The notes under the pieces are model-generated. The model was not told the origin of the DNA. It ran no database searches and was given only the letters and a program-made list of their open reading frames with translations. Both the position numbers and the translations under genes were made by a program. DNA of 10,831 nt from Jimgerdemannia flammicorona (Eukaryota; Mucoromycota; Endogonomycetes; Endogonales; Endogonaceae): NCBI GenBank assembly GCA_003990745.1, contig RBNI01006932.1:1-10831 (forward strand), written 5' to 3'. Positions within the stretch are counted from its first letter, which is position 1. Every line of letters starts with the position of its first letter. Positions 1 to 8,853 of the stretch are shown here, piece by piece.

Positions 1-108
1 GTGAAGTTTCTGAAGGGGCTTGAGGGGATAGAGGTGGACTTTGAGGAGGCTATCCCAATTGGAGGAGACAATGAAGGTAGGGCTAACTATAGGAGAGATT
101 GTGGTTCC

Positions 109-122
109 AATAGCTCACTGTC

Positions 123-124
<2 letters not shown>
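109..124 (+). repeat. Target-site duplication of the poly(T) insertion, left copy
   Basis: The 16 bases AATAGCTCACTGTCTA occur immediately before the T tract and again, identically, at 177-192 just after it. A perfect direct repeat bracketing a homopolymer is what target-primed reverse transcription leaves. The bases beyond the copies differ (CC before the left copy, AT before the right copy), which fixes the repeat length at 16. Confidence 0.88.

Positions 125-176
<52 letters not shown>
125..176 (-). mobile_element. Poly(A)-only retroinsertion (T50 on + strand) inside LINE ORF1
   Basis: A run of 50 T followed by AT sits between two perfect 16-bp direct repeats. Read on the minus strand it is an insert of AT plus A50, an extremely 5'-truncated retrotransposition product in which reverse transcriptase copied little beyond the poly(A) tail. 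The first-strand nick would be on the + strand after the ACTGTCTA at the end of the left copy, with the adjacent genomic base being A. The 68-base gain (insert plus one repeat) shifts the reading frame by two, and the ORF1 frame changes accordingly across it. The T tract is otherwise uninterrupted, suggesting a recent event. The tract length could be affected by sequencing or assembly. Confidence 0.82.
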
Positions 177-179
<3 letters not shown>

Positions 180-192
180 AGCTCACTGTCTA
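177..192 (+). repeat. Target-site duplication of the poly(T) insertion, right copy
   Basis: Identical 16-base partner of the copy at 109-124. Both copies keep CpA and TpG dinucleotides unmutated and show no C/T difference, so the duplication probably formed after the main wave of RIP-like damage in this element. Confidence 0.88.
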
Positions 193-1560
193 AGGTGGAA
201 TTCTAGAATGATTCAGTTATTAGTGAAGGGAGTACCCATGGTGATGATGGTTGAGATGAGGAGGAGGGTGGAGGAGGTTATGATAGAGTATAGTGAGATG
301 ATTGATATCAGCTTTCAGATCTAGAAGGGGACTTTATTCAGGATAGGAGATGTAGATGTCAGACTTCAGTTGGCTAAGAGAGAGGCTATAGATAAGCTGA
401 GGGACTGGCTCTTAGTGCTAATGTGAGGGATATTTATCTATAAGATAATGAGAGTAAAAGAGAGTATAGAGAAGGAGAAGAATCTGATAGAGATGCTAGA
501 GGAGCTCAGTAGAGCAGTGGAGTAGTAAGCCAAGACATAGCAGATGTATATAGACTCAACATATTTAGAAGTAGTAGATGGGAAGTATATTTGGGTAGAT
601 AAGAGATAGTGGGAGAGGGTACAGGGGCATAAGTGTTGCTGGCCAGTTTGAAGAAGAAGGTGAAGGAAAAGGTGGCACCCAGCTCCAATAGTGCTGTAGG
701 GGGTGCTTGAGAGAGTGTCTGGGCAGATATTGAGATAGAGAGGAGTGCAAAGACTATAGGTGAGAGCCAGGAGGCATGGGGCCAGGCTCTCTATGATGAT
801 AGTATACTGGAGGTATAAGAGAAGAGCAAGGATTTAAGAGAGAGGTCTAGAGTTATACAGCCAAGGGCTGGGGTGAATGTGAAGATAATAGAGACTTATT
901 ATGTTCAGTTTGGAGTATCTGAGATAGTGAGTGGAGGGTGGATGATTGAGATTAGGGAGGATGAGCTGGTGGATATTCCTAAGGAGGAGTGGGATAAGTC
1001 TGCAAGTGTGAGGGCAGATACAGTAATACTGGGGGCTAGCCAATCAGTGATTCCTGGGGGCAAGAAGATTGGGGACTTACAGTGGATATGCTAGGTGATG
1101 AATAATTTAGTAGCTGAGAAGTTGGGGGATATGGATTTGTGAGTTATTAGTGAGAAGTACTGGGTGAGAGTGATATAGAGAGATAGTGTTGTAGAGGCCC
1201 TGGTAATAAAGATATTAGTAGTATTTCTGGATGAGAAAGGCAATAAGATAGATGAGATAAGAGAGGCTGAGATGGTAGTGACTACTAGAGAGTGGACAGT
1301 CTATTGGTGGGAACAGAGGCATGGACTGGAGATCTGACAAGAGGCTTGTCTGAAGTACTAAGAGGAGATAGAGTTGAAGGATGATGTAGTAATGAATGAA
1401 CTTCTGGTTGAACTAGAGGCTAAATGGGTTGAGGGGGAGGAGACTGCTATAGAACATAGATTGAACTTAGCTAGAGAGGAGAGGAATATAGAGTTGTAAA
1501 GAAGATTCATCTATTTTAACATTATTTCCTATGAACAGTATAACTAATATATTTTTATTA

Positions 1561-2211
1561 AACATGAATAGCTTAAGAGATACTCAGAGGTGACATAACA
1601 TTTTTACTTGACTAAAGAGATTAGAAGCTGATATTTTTTCTTTTATAGAATATGTAATGTGAAGAGGACCTAAATCAATAGAAGTGGATGAGAGAATAGA
1701 GAGAGATAGCAGTGTAGATGAACAAGATCAGAATTCTGGTATAGAAAAAGGTGAAATATATAATAGTAGAAATTGGAGAGATCAACTGGTTTGGGGGAAA
1801 TGGCATTAGCTAGGGTGGAAGTCAATTGTGGTTGGATCTTATTACTGTCCTGCAGTTAGAAGTGAGTATGTAGAGTAGATTGCTAGTCTTTTATATAGTA
1901 GAGCACTTGTAGAGACTAGAGTAGATATACTGGGAGAAGACTTTAATATGGTACATTTGGCATAGATAGACAGGACAGATGAGGGGAGAAATGCTGGGGG
2001 TAGGAGTAGTGATCTAGAAGGTTGGAAGAAAGTGAAGCAACTTGGATCCTTAGTGGATACTGGTTGAGCAATATGAGATAATAGGAGAGTCTACACTCAT
2101 TGAGTGGGTGGACTTGAGACTAGGATAGACTAGATGCTGATAGCTGATTATTGAGGTCTGGATATCTGAAAGTCTCTAGAGGTTGAGTGGTACCTATAAT
2201 CAGATCACTAA
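1561..2211 (+). other. APE-type endonuclease domain of ORF2 (degraded)
   Basis: In frame 1 the domain reads NMNSL (1561), a Glu in SFIEY at 1648-1650 where the catalytic QE(T) stands in the family, GEDFNMV (1933-1953) for the GDFN motif, YTH at 2092-2100, TRID (2119-2130) for the S-R-I-D motif, and SDH (2200-2208) for the C-terminal catalytic Asp-His. The order and spacing match the AP-endonuclease-like domain of LINEs, which nicks the target DNA. Several stops interrupt it, for example TGA at 1591, 1609 and 1660, TAG at 2131 and TAA at 2197 and 2209. Confidence 0.9.
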
Positions 2212-2934
2212 GACTTGTTAGAATATGATTGGTTTGGAGAAAGTGAAAATGGGTCTGAATATTAGTATCTCAATTCTTCCTTATTAGCTAAGATAGGGCT
2301 GTGGAATACTTGGGCCAAGAACATTGAGTGGAAAGTAGAGAGTTGGGTCTATGAGGGCACTTCTGTAGATATTCAGTAGATGAGGTTGAAGGAGACTACT
2401 AAGAATTACTGGGATAAAGTCAGTAAGGTGGCTAGAAGACAGCAGTAGAGAGTGATCTGGGCCTCTGTTAGATTAGTCTGGCTTTAAGAGAAGTGGGCAG
2501 ATCTTTTGACCTTAGAGGGGGTTGAGGATTGGAGACTGTTGTGAGTAAGACTAGAGATTGCTAAGTTATAATAGATATTGAAGGAGGAGGAGGAGATCCA
2601 TGTATGATGAATGGCTATATAGCTATGCTAGTAGAGACTGGAGGAGAGAGAGAGGCCCTCTAAGTATCTGTCAAGACTCCTTTAGGCAAGAAAGGTGAGA
2701 CAGCAGTAGGAGGGGGTACTGGGTTCTGATAGTCTACTAGTATATAGTTCACAAAACATTTTGGGCTTGCTGAAGGAGAGGTGGAGCAGTTTATGGAGTA
2801 AGGAAGAGGGTGGGACTGATGCTGCCACCATTGAACATACCTTAGAGGAGTGGTATCCACTATAAGTAGATGGGCTAGATGATTTGATGTTACTAGTTCA
2901 GGAGGAGAAGATATATCAAATTCTTACTATAACT

Positions 2935-3720
2935 TTGCTGGGCACTGTACCTGGTAAGGGTGGTCTGCTCTGGGACTTCTGAAAGAAGATAGTAAGAGTC
3001 TCTAGGGTGCTGGAAGAGATAACAGTACTTTGTGACTTAATATTACAGTCAGAGAAGTAGGTGGGGGAGCAGGATCTAAGATTGGTAGTACTGCTATATA
3101 AGGATAAGAGCAGGAGGGAGAATTGGAAGAACTGGTAACTGATCATGCTCCTGGATATAGACAGAAAGATAGTCACCAAGATAGTTGTAGTAAGGCTGCA
3201 GAAGGTGGCCCAGTAAGTCCTAAGTGAGAAGCAGTAGGGCTTTGTTAGAGGCTGGCTCATCAGGGATGACATAGCTTAGGTTCATGATATTATAAAAGGG
3301 GCTTGAGTCTGTAGACTAGATGGAAGATTGGTCTTCCTGGATCAGGAGAAGGCCTATGACTATGTTCAGCAGATCTAGTTGACAAAAGTACTGAATAGGA
3401 TTAGAGTCCTCTGATAGTTCTGAGTATCAATGATAAGTCTACTAGAAGGGAGTAGGGTGACACTTATGTGTAATGGTCATTAGGAGATAGCATTCTCTCT
3501 AAATAGAGGTGTTCTCCAGGAGGACCCACTGTCTCCTATTTTATATGCTCTATCCTTAGAGTCTTTGATAGATAGAATTTAGTATAAGATAGTGGAGCTC
3601 TCTATGTTTGAAATTGTCTAGAAGGTTGGAGCCTTTGTGGATAATATAGTAGTAGACCTCAGGTCAATTGTTGATATAAGAGCTCTTCAGGAAATGGTAG
3701 AGTAGTATGAGATACACTCT
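2935..3720 (+). other. Reverse transcriptase domain of ORF2 (catalytically damaged)
   Basis: Frame 1 shows the LINE RT motifs in order. VPGKGGLLWDF (2947-2979) corresponds to the A-P-G-x-D-G-x-x-x-x-F motif. LLDIDRKIVTKI follows at about 3150-3185, then GFVRG (3238-3252) and FLDQEKAYDYV (3334-3366), the first catalytic Asp motif. Next come NRGVLQEDPLSP (3502-3537), the family's G-x-x-Q-G-x-P-L-S-P, and AFVDN (3631-3645) in place of Y-A-D-D. Two changes hit essential positions: Glu replaces Gly in QGxP, and Asn replaces the second Asp of the catalytic pair. Both are single G-to-A changes if the ancestral codons were GGG and GAT/GAC. Confidence 0.92.
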
Positions 3721-4019
3721 GGGATAAAACTAAACTGACATAAGTATGAAATGATGGTGTTAGATAATGGTCTGGTAAGAGGGGATATCATTGGAACAAT
3801 TGTCTCTACTAGAGATACTGTATGGTACTTGAGCATTTTCCTCTTAGTCTATAGGTCTGTTCTGTCTAGAATTTAGTAGGAGCAGAGGGTGGCTATTTGG
3901 GAGGAGGCCCTGTAGAGCTGAGGAGATCACTACATCTCTTTAGTAGGTCATGTTTTAATTCTGAATATTTACTGGCTTCCAAAGCTATAGTATTTGATAT
4001 ATTACTTGAACTTTTCAAC

Positions 4020-5090
4020 CTGGATAGTGAGAGGCTTTTGAAGATAGCCAAAGACTAGATCTGAGCTAGGAGAAGAAGTCAGATTAGCTGGGAGATTCTG
4101 TCATTATTAGTAGAAAGAGGAGGTCTTGGACTAGTTGACTTCCTAAAGAGACTTCATTATCTGAGAGTATGGTGGCTGAAGAGAGCTGTGGAGCTGTGGG
4201 GGGATGGCTGGATTTCTCTGATATAAAAGGTCTGGGAGATGAGGTATTCACTAAGGGGCTCATCTGGAGATCTATTGTCCTTAGTTAGGCTTAGGAGTAG
4301 TGGATATATACAGTATAAGAGCTTTTGGTAGGGGGTAGTTAATGGGGTGTACTATATCAGTCTTCACTAACAGAAGGCTGAGAGAGAGATATTATGGGGT
4401 CTAGCAATATGGAGATGAGACTATATATTATTGGGGGGTACTCTGCTGATTGACTTCAATATTGGTGATAGAGTAGAGTACCAGAGAGAGTTAGGGTAGG
4501 ATGTATGATCTAGTAGCTAGCAGATAGCAAGTATTAGAGAGGAGTGGGATTGGAATAGAATCTAGACCTGGAGTACAGAGGTGTAACATTAGATATCACC
4601 TAAGTTCTGAATAGTATAGTGGTACTTGCTGAGAAGAAATATCATGTTCAACTTTTGCTCAGACCACTTTGTAGAGGGGGGACAATTTGAATGTGAGGAG
4701 TATTACAATATAGGACAGGAAGGGGGTTTTGTATAGATACCAGAATATTGGCTTAGAGAGTTAAGGTACTTGGAGATTTTTGGTTAATAGTTAGAACTTA
4801 ATTGAGAGTAGTAAGGAGGAGGGTTGATGTATGAGATAGATGGGGAGACTTGAGAGATAGATTGGTAAGGGGAATTAGAAATAAGTGGCTCACAATTGAA
4901 TGGACTTTGGCTATATGGGTGGGGCTAGCTAGACACTAGTTATTGTTTTTGAGAAGAGAAGGTGATTGAGTTTGGAAGAATAGCTGACAAGATAGGAAGA
5001 GTTGATGGTAGATGTCTTGATGAGTTGGTGGCTAGGATAGAGTCTACAGGGGAGTCATCAGTGATACTTAGTGAAGAAGATTTGTAGGCA
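4020..5090 (+). other. C-terminal region of LINE ORF2 after a frameshift
   Basis: Frame 3 carries the post-RT region. SQISWEILSLLVERGGLGLVD (about 4077-4139) matches the I-S-W...GGLGL-D segment that follows RT in many plant and fungal LINEs. Farther on, a Trp/stop-rich stretch at 4540-4640 with WDWNRI and WYLLRRNIMF resembles the region before the C-terminal zinc-finger-like motif. Cys and His residues occur at 4654-4702 (FCSDHF...FECEEY), but I cannot confirm a complete zinc-binding set. The text remains protein-like to about 5090 (e.g. RIADKIGRVDGRCLDEL). No RNase H motif was recognised. Confidence 0.72.
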
Positions 5091-5227
5091 GAGTAGGGAG
5101 AGAGTTGTAGTGATAGATGGTAAGATAGTTATTAAATATGAGAATATAGGAGGGGGGCCTCCTAGGAGGATTGAGTAGTGAGCTGGGTAGTGGGCTAGGA
5201 TATTGTATTTATATTTAATAGACTAAT

Positions 5228-5271
5228 AATAAATAGTAAAGTTCAAGAGACTATAAAAAAAAAAAAAAAAA
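5228..5271 (+). terminator. LINE 3' end: AATAAA signal and A17 tail
   Basis: AATAAA at 5228-5233 lies 21 bases before an uninterrupted run of 17 A (5255-5271). This is the normal distance for a Pol II polyadenylation signal and marks the 3' end of the retrotransposed transcript. The flanking base pattern from 5272 (CATGCAAATATATA) should be the start of the 3' target-site duplication, whose partner is outside the window. Confidence 0.82.
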
Positions 5272-5700
5272 CATGCAAATATATATATTGACAGATCAGT
5301 TTTCAATAGTTTACAGTACTGATGATACTTCAAGTCAAATATCCTTAAGAGTTCTACACTTTTCACACAATCCTCATTCTGAATCTGATAATATTATACT
5401 AAGACTAAAGATGATATTATTTATAATTATTGTAGATAAAAAATTAAAAAAAGAAGATACATTTATGATATAACTGATACTTTTGTTTGATACATATATA
5501 ATATTATTTCTATTAACCTCTTATACTATACACCCAGAAGTTCAAAATACTTAGTAGTTCAACTTTGAATATATATATTAATATATAAAAGATAAATACT
5601 CTGATAAAATTAAAAAAAAATACAGAAATATATAAATAAAATTGATATCTAAGCTATAGTGGATATATTTATCTATTTACCTGACTATTTCTATATCAAT
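5272..5700. other. TA-rich stretch between LINE tail and hAT motifs, no gene called
   Basis: This 430-base stretch is very rich in A and T. A 66-codon open frame at 5273-5473 has no features I recognise. By position it may be the N-terminal part of the hAT transposase, where a BED zinc finger would be expected, but no Cys/His pattern can be seen. The LINE may therefore have inserted into or just upstream of the hAT gene. Confidence 0.45.
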
Positions 5701-5701
5701 A

Positions 5702-7638
5702 ACTCTATTTAATCAAAAATATTTAGCCATATTTTTTAGTAAAATTTCAAAATTAACTCATTTACTAAATTATATATATAGACTAGTCATTTACAACTAT
5801 TGAGAGTAATTAATTATATAGTATCTTTGGCCTTCTCAAGTATAATTTATATTTGTCAAATACTGATGCTATTTACAAAGATGTCCTAGAGGTCTATAGG
5901 AAGGAGCATAATAATCTTCACTAGATACTTTAGGTAAAATAAATAAATAAGAGTAACACCATGACTATTATAAGCTAAATTATATATAAAGAGCTCACCA
6001 ATTTAAACTCACATTCAATAAATAGAATTTAGTAGGCAGATTTTTATTTACAATTGATATATAGATATTTCTTAATGTAATTTTATTTCTGAGTATTACT
6101 CATTATTAGACTTGATTAGTAACTTATATCTCTTATCCTTAATTTCATCAAACTTGCTAGTTCTTATTCTGGAGAAAATATCATAAATACTTTTATTAGT
6201 TATATCTGAGAGCTTAGAATTACAACTAAGATAAAAAGAAGATCTTGTCATCAGATCAGTATTTTGAGAGAAGTCTTAAAATACAATAGATTTTAATAGT
6301 TATTTATTTTTATATAAATTTGCCAACTAAATATTTCAAATACAGATTTTGACCATTATAATAGATAATACCACAAATAACTTAGTATTTTTCTAAGTTT
6401 TAGCAGCTAGTCTTAAACAGGAAAATATAGTTTGGTATAGAAAACTGCTATATATGTTGTCAGGCCCACATACTAAATCTTGCTATTCAGGATTATCTTA
6501 TATATATAGGCAAAATATCTGAAAGTAGAGGAACTCTAAATATTGTTTCCAAGCTATACAAACTGATTGTATCAGTCTGATCATCTTCACAATAATGAGA
6601 CAAATTTGCTATATAGTATAGAGTAATTAGTTTAGTCTCAAAAGAGCTGATATTAGATGTCTGTATATATTGAAATTCAATATTTGCAATGATTCAGCAT
6701 ATACTAGAGTTTTTTATAGTATATACTCTTTTTTTGATTGGCTAAAGTAAATTGTTTTAAATAATTAAGAATTGTTAATTAATAATAGATTCAATAGTTG
6801 CTGCTAATAAGAAAATATGAGATGAGGCTATAGATAAAAGTGAGTGAGATATACTAAGGAATGTTATCAGTCTCTATATAGTAATATAATAATTTATCAC
6901 TCTTAACTATTAGTGTTTCAATAATTATATAAAGAATATAGTTAAATAAACTACTCTAACAATAAGCTCTACAATACTAATATATAATCTTTTGATTAAT
7001 TGACTAGAGGATAAGCTTGAGGATAGGTTAAAGAGTAGTGATGATTTTTAGTTTAACCCAGATCAGAGATATATCATAGAGGTTACTCTGAGTAAGCTTA
7101 GAAAATACTACTTCAAAACAGATGCTACTATATACTCAATCAGTACAAGTATATCAGTATAATAATTATCTCTTCCAAAAAGAGAAACTTCTGCAAAACT
7201 CACTCTCTTTTCTCAAAACAGTATTAGACTTATACTTAAAGTTATAATACTATAAATATTAGAGCTGGGAGCAATACTATATTGAGGAAGTTAAGCAAGT
7301 TATAATCAAAATATATCAGAAAAACTATATGTGCCACAAGATTCCAGCTGAAGTCTAGATAAATATGCCAAAGAATCTCTTTTATCTCACATTTATTTTA
7401 GTAAAAAGAGAAAGAGAGAGCTATTAGTAAAAGAACTACTATCAGTAGATAAACTCATCATTTATTTTACTATAACTATGTGATCTTACTAAAGAGTATA
7501 AAGGTGCTCAATTAGTAGAAAGTGAGTTATCTTCCTATAGATAGTTAGTGGAATTGAGTCAATTTTAACCATTATTCTAACCACCATTCTATCCCCTGAG
7601 GTATATAGCCACAGATATATCAAACAGACTTCTCTAGT
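5702..7638 (+). pseudogene. hAT-superfamily transposase remnant, part 1
   Basis: hAT transposases cut and paste DNA elements using a DDE catalytic core. Successive frames show family landmarks in the right order. Frame 3 from 5763 reads a (Trp)-I-I-Y-I-D-(Gln)-S-F-T-T-I-E-S motif and then YKDVLEVYRKEHNNL to about 5910. Frame 1 gives TIIIDNTTNN (6355-6381), matching the T-x-D-N-x-x-N-N motif with its Asp kept. Frame 2 gives CCQAHILNLAIQDYL (6455-6499), the C-x-x-H-x-x-N-L motif, then KLYKLIV and SSSQ (about 6554-6592). ELILDVCIY-stop-NSIFAMIQ (6644-6697) stands for the R-W-N-S-T motif, and SKLRKYYFKTDATIYSI (7091-7141) follows. Frame 3 then has WEQYYIEEVKQVIIKIYQ (7266-7319). The last piece, QTDFSS before 7638, continues in part 2 beyond the insertion. 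Frameshifts and many stops make it dead. The first D-x-W-T motif and a BED finger were not found; the start at 5702 is approximate. Confidence 0.9.
7626..7638 (+). repeat. Imperfect 13-bp target-site duplication of the 1.2-kb retroinsert, left copy
   Basis: AGACTTCTCTAGT here pairs with AGACTTCCCCAGT at 8841-8853, just after the poly(A) tract. The only differences are two C/T transitions, as RIP would produce. In the hAT frame both copies encode Asp-Phe-(Pro/Ser)-Ser, and the phase is identical on both sides, so the repeat is a duplicated piece of transposase sequence. Confidence 0.72.
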
Positions 7639-8804
7639 ATATCCTTTCTCTGCTACCTTACTGGTTACAATGGTTTGGTAGATAATCTTCTGAGTCCACT
7701 TTCTACAATTATTACCCCCTCTACCTTAGGTTGATTTGCTGTACCTATTACAGGATAGTGGAAGGGAGGCAATAGTGATAAGTTGCCCTTTATTGATGTC
7801 TGATCAGTGTCTTCTCTACTTTTTCGCAGTTTCTGGTACCTTTGGCTGCATCTGGAGTGCATTTATTTTGGTATGGTGTCTTCTTTCTTTTTCTATCACC
7901 AACAAGATACTGTCTCAGTATGTTATGAGCTGTGTAGGGAGTTGGCCAACCTTGGGCATCAAGTACTCAGTATAGGTTACCTGCAGGTTCTTGGTATCTG
8001 TGGTGGGGCCCTCTAGCTTTGGCAAGCTTCCCAGCATACATGGTTCTGGTGTAGATGACTGCTTTTCAGATATTGTTGAGATAGGAGGGGAGATGACTAT
8101 TACAGATAGGAGGAAGGGTAATAATAGTGAACCAGTAGAATACCAGACTGGGGGCAGTCATCAGGGCTGAGGTGGGTGCTGCTTCAGTGGAGCCTTTTGA
8201 TTGGTGTAGAGTGGTTAGATAGTAGGTGTCACTCTTGGCTTCTTTTGGTAATTTGGCAAGTTGGGCCCCAGTCATTGAGGGGGGTTGGGGGGCCTGAGGC
8301 TACCTATTTCAGGTGTCTTGGCTGCACTTAACTAGAACTGAGAGCTGACATGACAATGTAATCAAGGCCCACAGGCTTGAGTAGTAGAGTATTGGATGTC
8401 TCCTCCTGTCTCATATATAAGTCCTTTACTCACCTCAATTGAGAGAACTAGACTCTATCTACTGTGATGTACTTTGATGAGGGTTTTTCTTTGTCTGTCA
8501 TTCTCTTTGGAGTGGCAGAGGCTATTCTATTCAGCTTGAGCATAGCCTTGTACATATATTGGGGTCTTGGGCATGTACTTTTAGTTGTTGGTATATGGCT
8601 GAGTTCCCCCTAGTGGTAGGGAGAGCATGGTATACAGAATGAGGTATAGGCCAATATAGGCTCTACTGTATCTGGCATAGTCAAGCTGCTGGACAATAGC
8701 TAGCCTAGGTTAATGAGGGGGCAGTGCTTGATGGGTAGTGGGGGAGAGTTTTGGCCTATATAGTCTAGGTTCCTTTCTAATAAAAATTTGCAGGACATTG
8801 AGTC

Positions 8805-8840
<36 letters not shown>
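7639..8840 (+). mobile_element. Poly(A)-tailed retroinsertion of unknown source inside the hAT transposase
   Basis: About 1.2 kb ends in a 33-A run (8809-8841), has AATAAA 25 bases upstream, and is bracketed by 13-bp direct repeats that split the hAT transposase frame. This is the structure of a LINE copy truncated at its 5' end, or of a retroposed host transcript. The sense strand is rich in G and T, unlike the purine-rich LINE at the left, so it comes from another family or a cellular transcript. I found no RT, endonuclease or other named motif in any frame. Short open frames on the minus strand (for example 8066-8275 and 7665-7862) run antisense to the poly(A) direction and are not supported as genes. 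CpG is almost absent here too (one, at 7825). Confidence 0.75.

Positions 8841-8841
<1 letters not shown>
8779..8841 (+). terminator. Polyadenylation signal and A33 tail of the 1.2-kb retroinsert
   Basis: AATAAA at 8779-8784 is followed after about 25 bases by 33 consecutive A. This fits a polyadenylated Pol II transcript that was copied back into DNA. The final A is shared with the first base of the right target-site duplication, so the exact junction is ambiguous by one base or more. Confidence 0.78.
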
Positions 8842-8843
<2 letters not shown>

Positions 8844-8853
8844 CTTCCCCAGT
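8841..8853 (+). repeat. Target-site duplication of the 1.2-kb retroinsert, right copy
   Basis: AGACTTCCCCAGT keeps the C residues that are T in the left copy. In the hAT frame it encodes Asp-Phe-Pro-Ser, the usual residues before the dimerisation segment, so this copy is nearer the ancestral state. Confidence 0.72.

Larger units (their letters stand above)
1..1499 (+). pseudogene. LINE ORF1 (gag-like) remnant, 5' partial
   Basis: ORF1 of LINEs normally encodes an RNA-binding gag-like protein that packages the element transcript. Here it is identified mainly by position before ORF2 and by coding-like text in consecutive frames. Frame 2 applies up to the poly(T) insertion at 125, frame 1 from 177 to about 625 and frame 3 from about 640 to the TAA at 1497-1499. 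The part around 450-520 is rich in Lys, Glu and Leu and could form a coiled coil (e.g. RVKESIEKEKNLIEML). The segment 873-1094 is the longest stop-free piece. No CCHC zinc knuckle is visible; cysteine codons may have been lost to G-to-A change. Removing the 52-base insert and one flanking repeat brings frame 2 and frame 1 into register, which supports both the frame assignment and the insertion. In-frame TAG/TGA codons and a shift near 625-640 make it non-functional. Confidence 0.72.
1531..5100 (+). pseudogene. LINE ORF2 remnant: APE endonuclease + reverse transcriptase
   Basis: ORF2 would encode the nicking endonuclease and reverse transcriptase that drive target-primed integration. ATG at 1531 is in the same frame (frame 1) as all endonuclease and RT motifs and lies 31 bases after the ORF1 stop. 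The first residues, MNSITNIFLLNMNSL, lead directly into the APE start motif. Frame 1 carries motifs to about 4000; between about 4005 and 4040 it shifts to frame 3, which carries coding-like text to about 5090. The total of about 1190 codons is normal for this type of ORF2. In-frame stops begin early (TGA at 1591, 1609 and 1660) and continue throughout, often where Trp or Gln is expected. The end at about 5100 is approximate because the true stop cannot be told from mutational stops. Confidence 0.92.
1..5271 (+). mobile_element. LINE-type (non-LTR, APE endonuclease) retrotransposon, RIP-like degraded, 5' end outside window
   Basis: The element has the layout of a two-ORF fungal LINE of the Tad1/L1-like kind: a gag-like ORF1, an ORF2 with APE endonuclease followed by reverse transcriptase, an AATAAA signal and a terminal poly(A) tract. 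Such elements copy by target-primed reverse transcription. ORF2 motifs stay in a single frame from 1531 to about 4000, a stretch without net indels, yet stop codons are frequent; this points to transition mutation and not ordinary decay. The sense strand is strongly purine-rich. The start of ORF1 and the 5' target-site duplication lie left of position 1, so the full length is unknown. The clade assignment within LINEs is uncertain because I cannot run a phylogeny. Confidence 0.92.

Noticed and set aside
1..324. 107-codon frame with a long Phe tract
   Set aside because: The Phe run is only the translation of the T50 insertion. The two sides belong to ORF1 but in different original frames.
506..1043. 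Minus-strand open frames within LINE ORF1
   Set aside because: They are antisense shadows of a purine-rich coding strand, with Ser/Pro/Leu-rich text and no motifs.
2660..3272. Minus-strand frames of 66 and 118 codons
   Set aside because: They lie antisense to the region leading into RT and the RT domain, whose motifs are clear in + frame 1.
1531..4000. Use of a variant genetic code in which TGA/TAG are read as Trp or Gln
   Set aside because: TAG falls at both Gln-like and Trp-like sites, TAA occurs as well, catalytic residues are mutated, and frameshifts exist. Hypermutation explains all of this; recoding does not.
7665..8275. Minus- and plus-strand open frames in the 1.2-kb retroinsert as genes
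   Set aside because: They are short, overlap on both strands, have no recognised motif, and the minus ones run against the poly(A) orientation.
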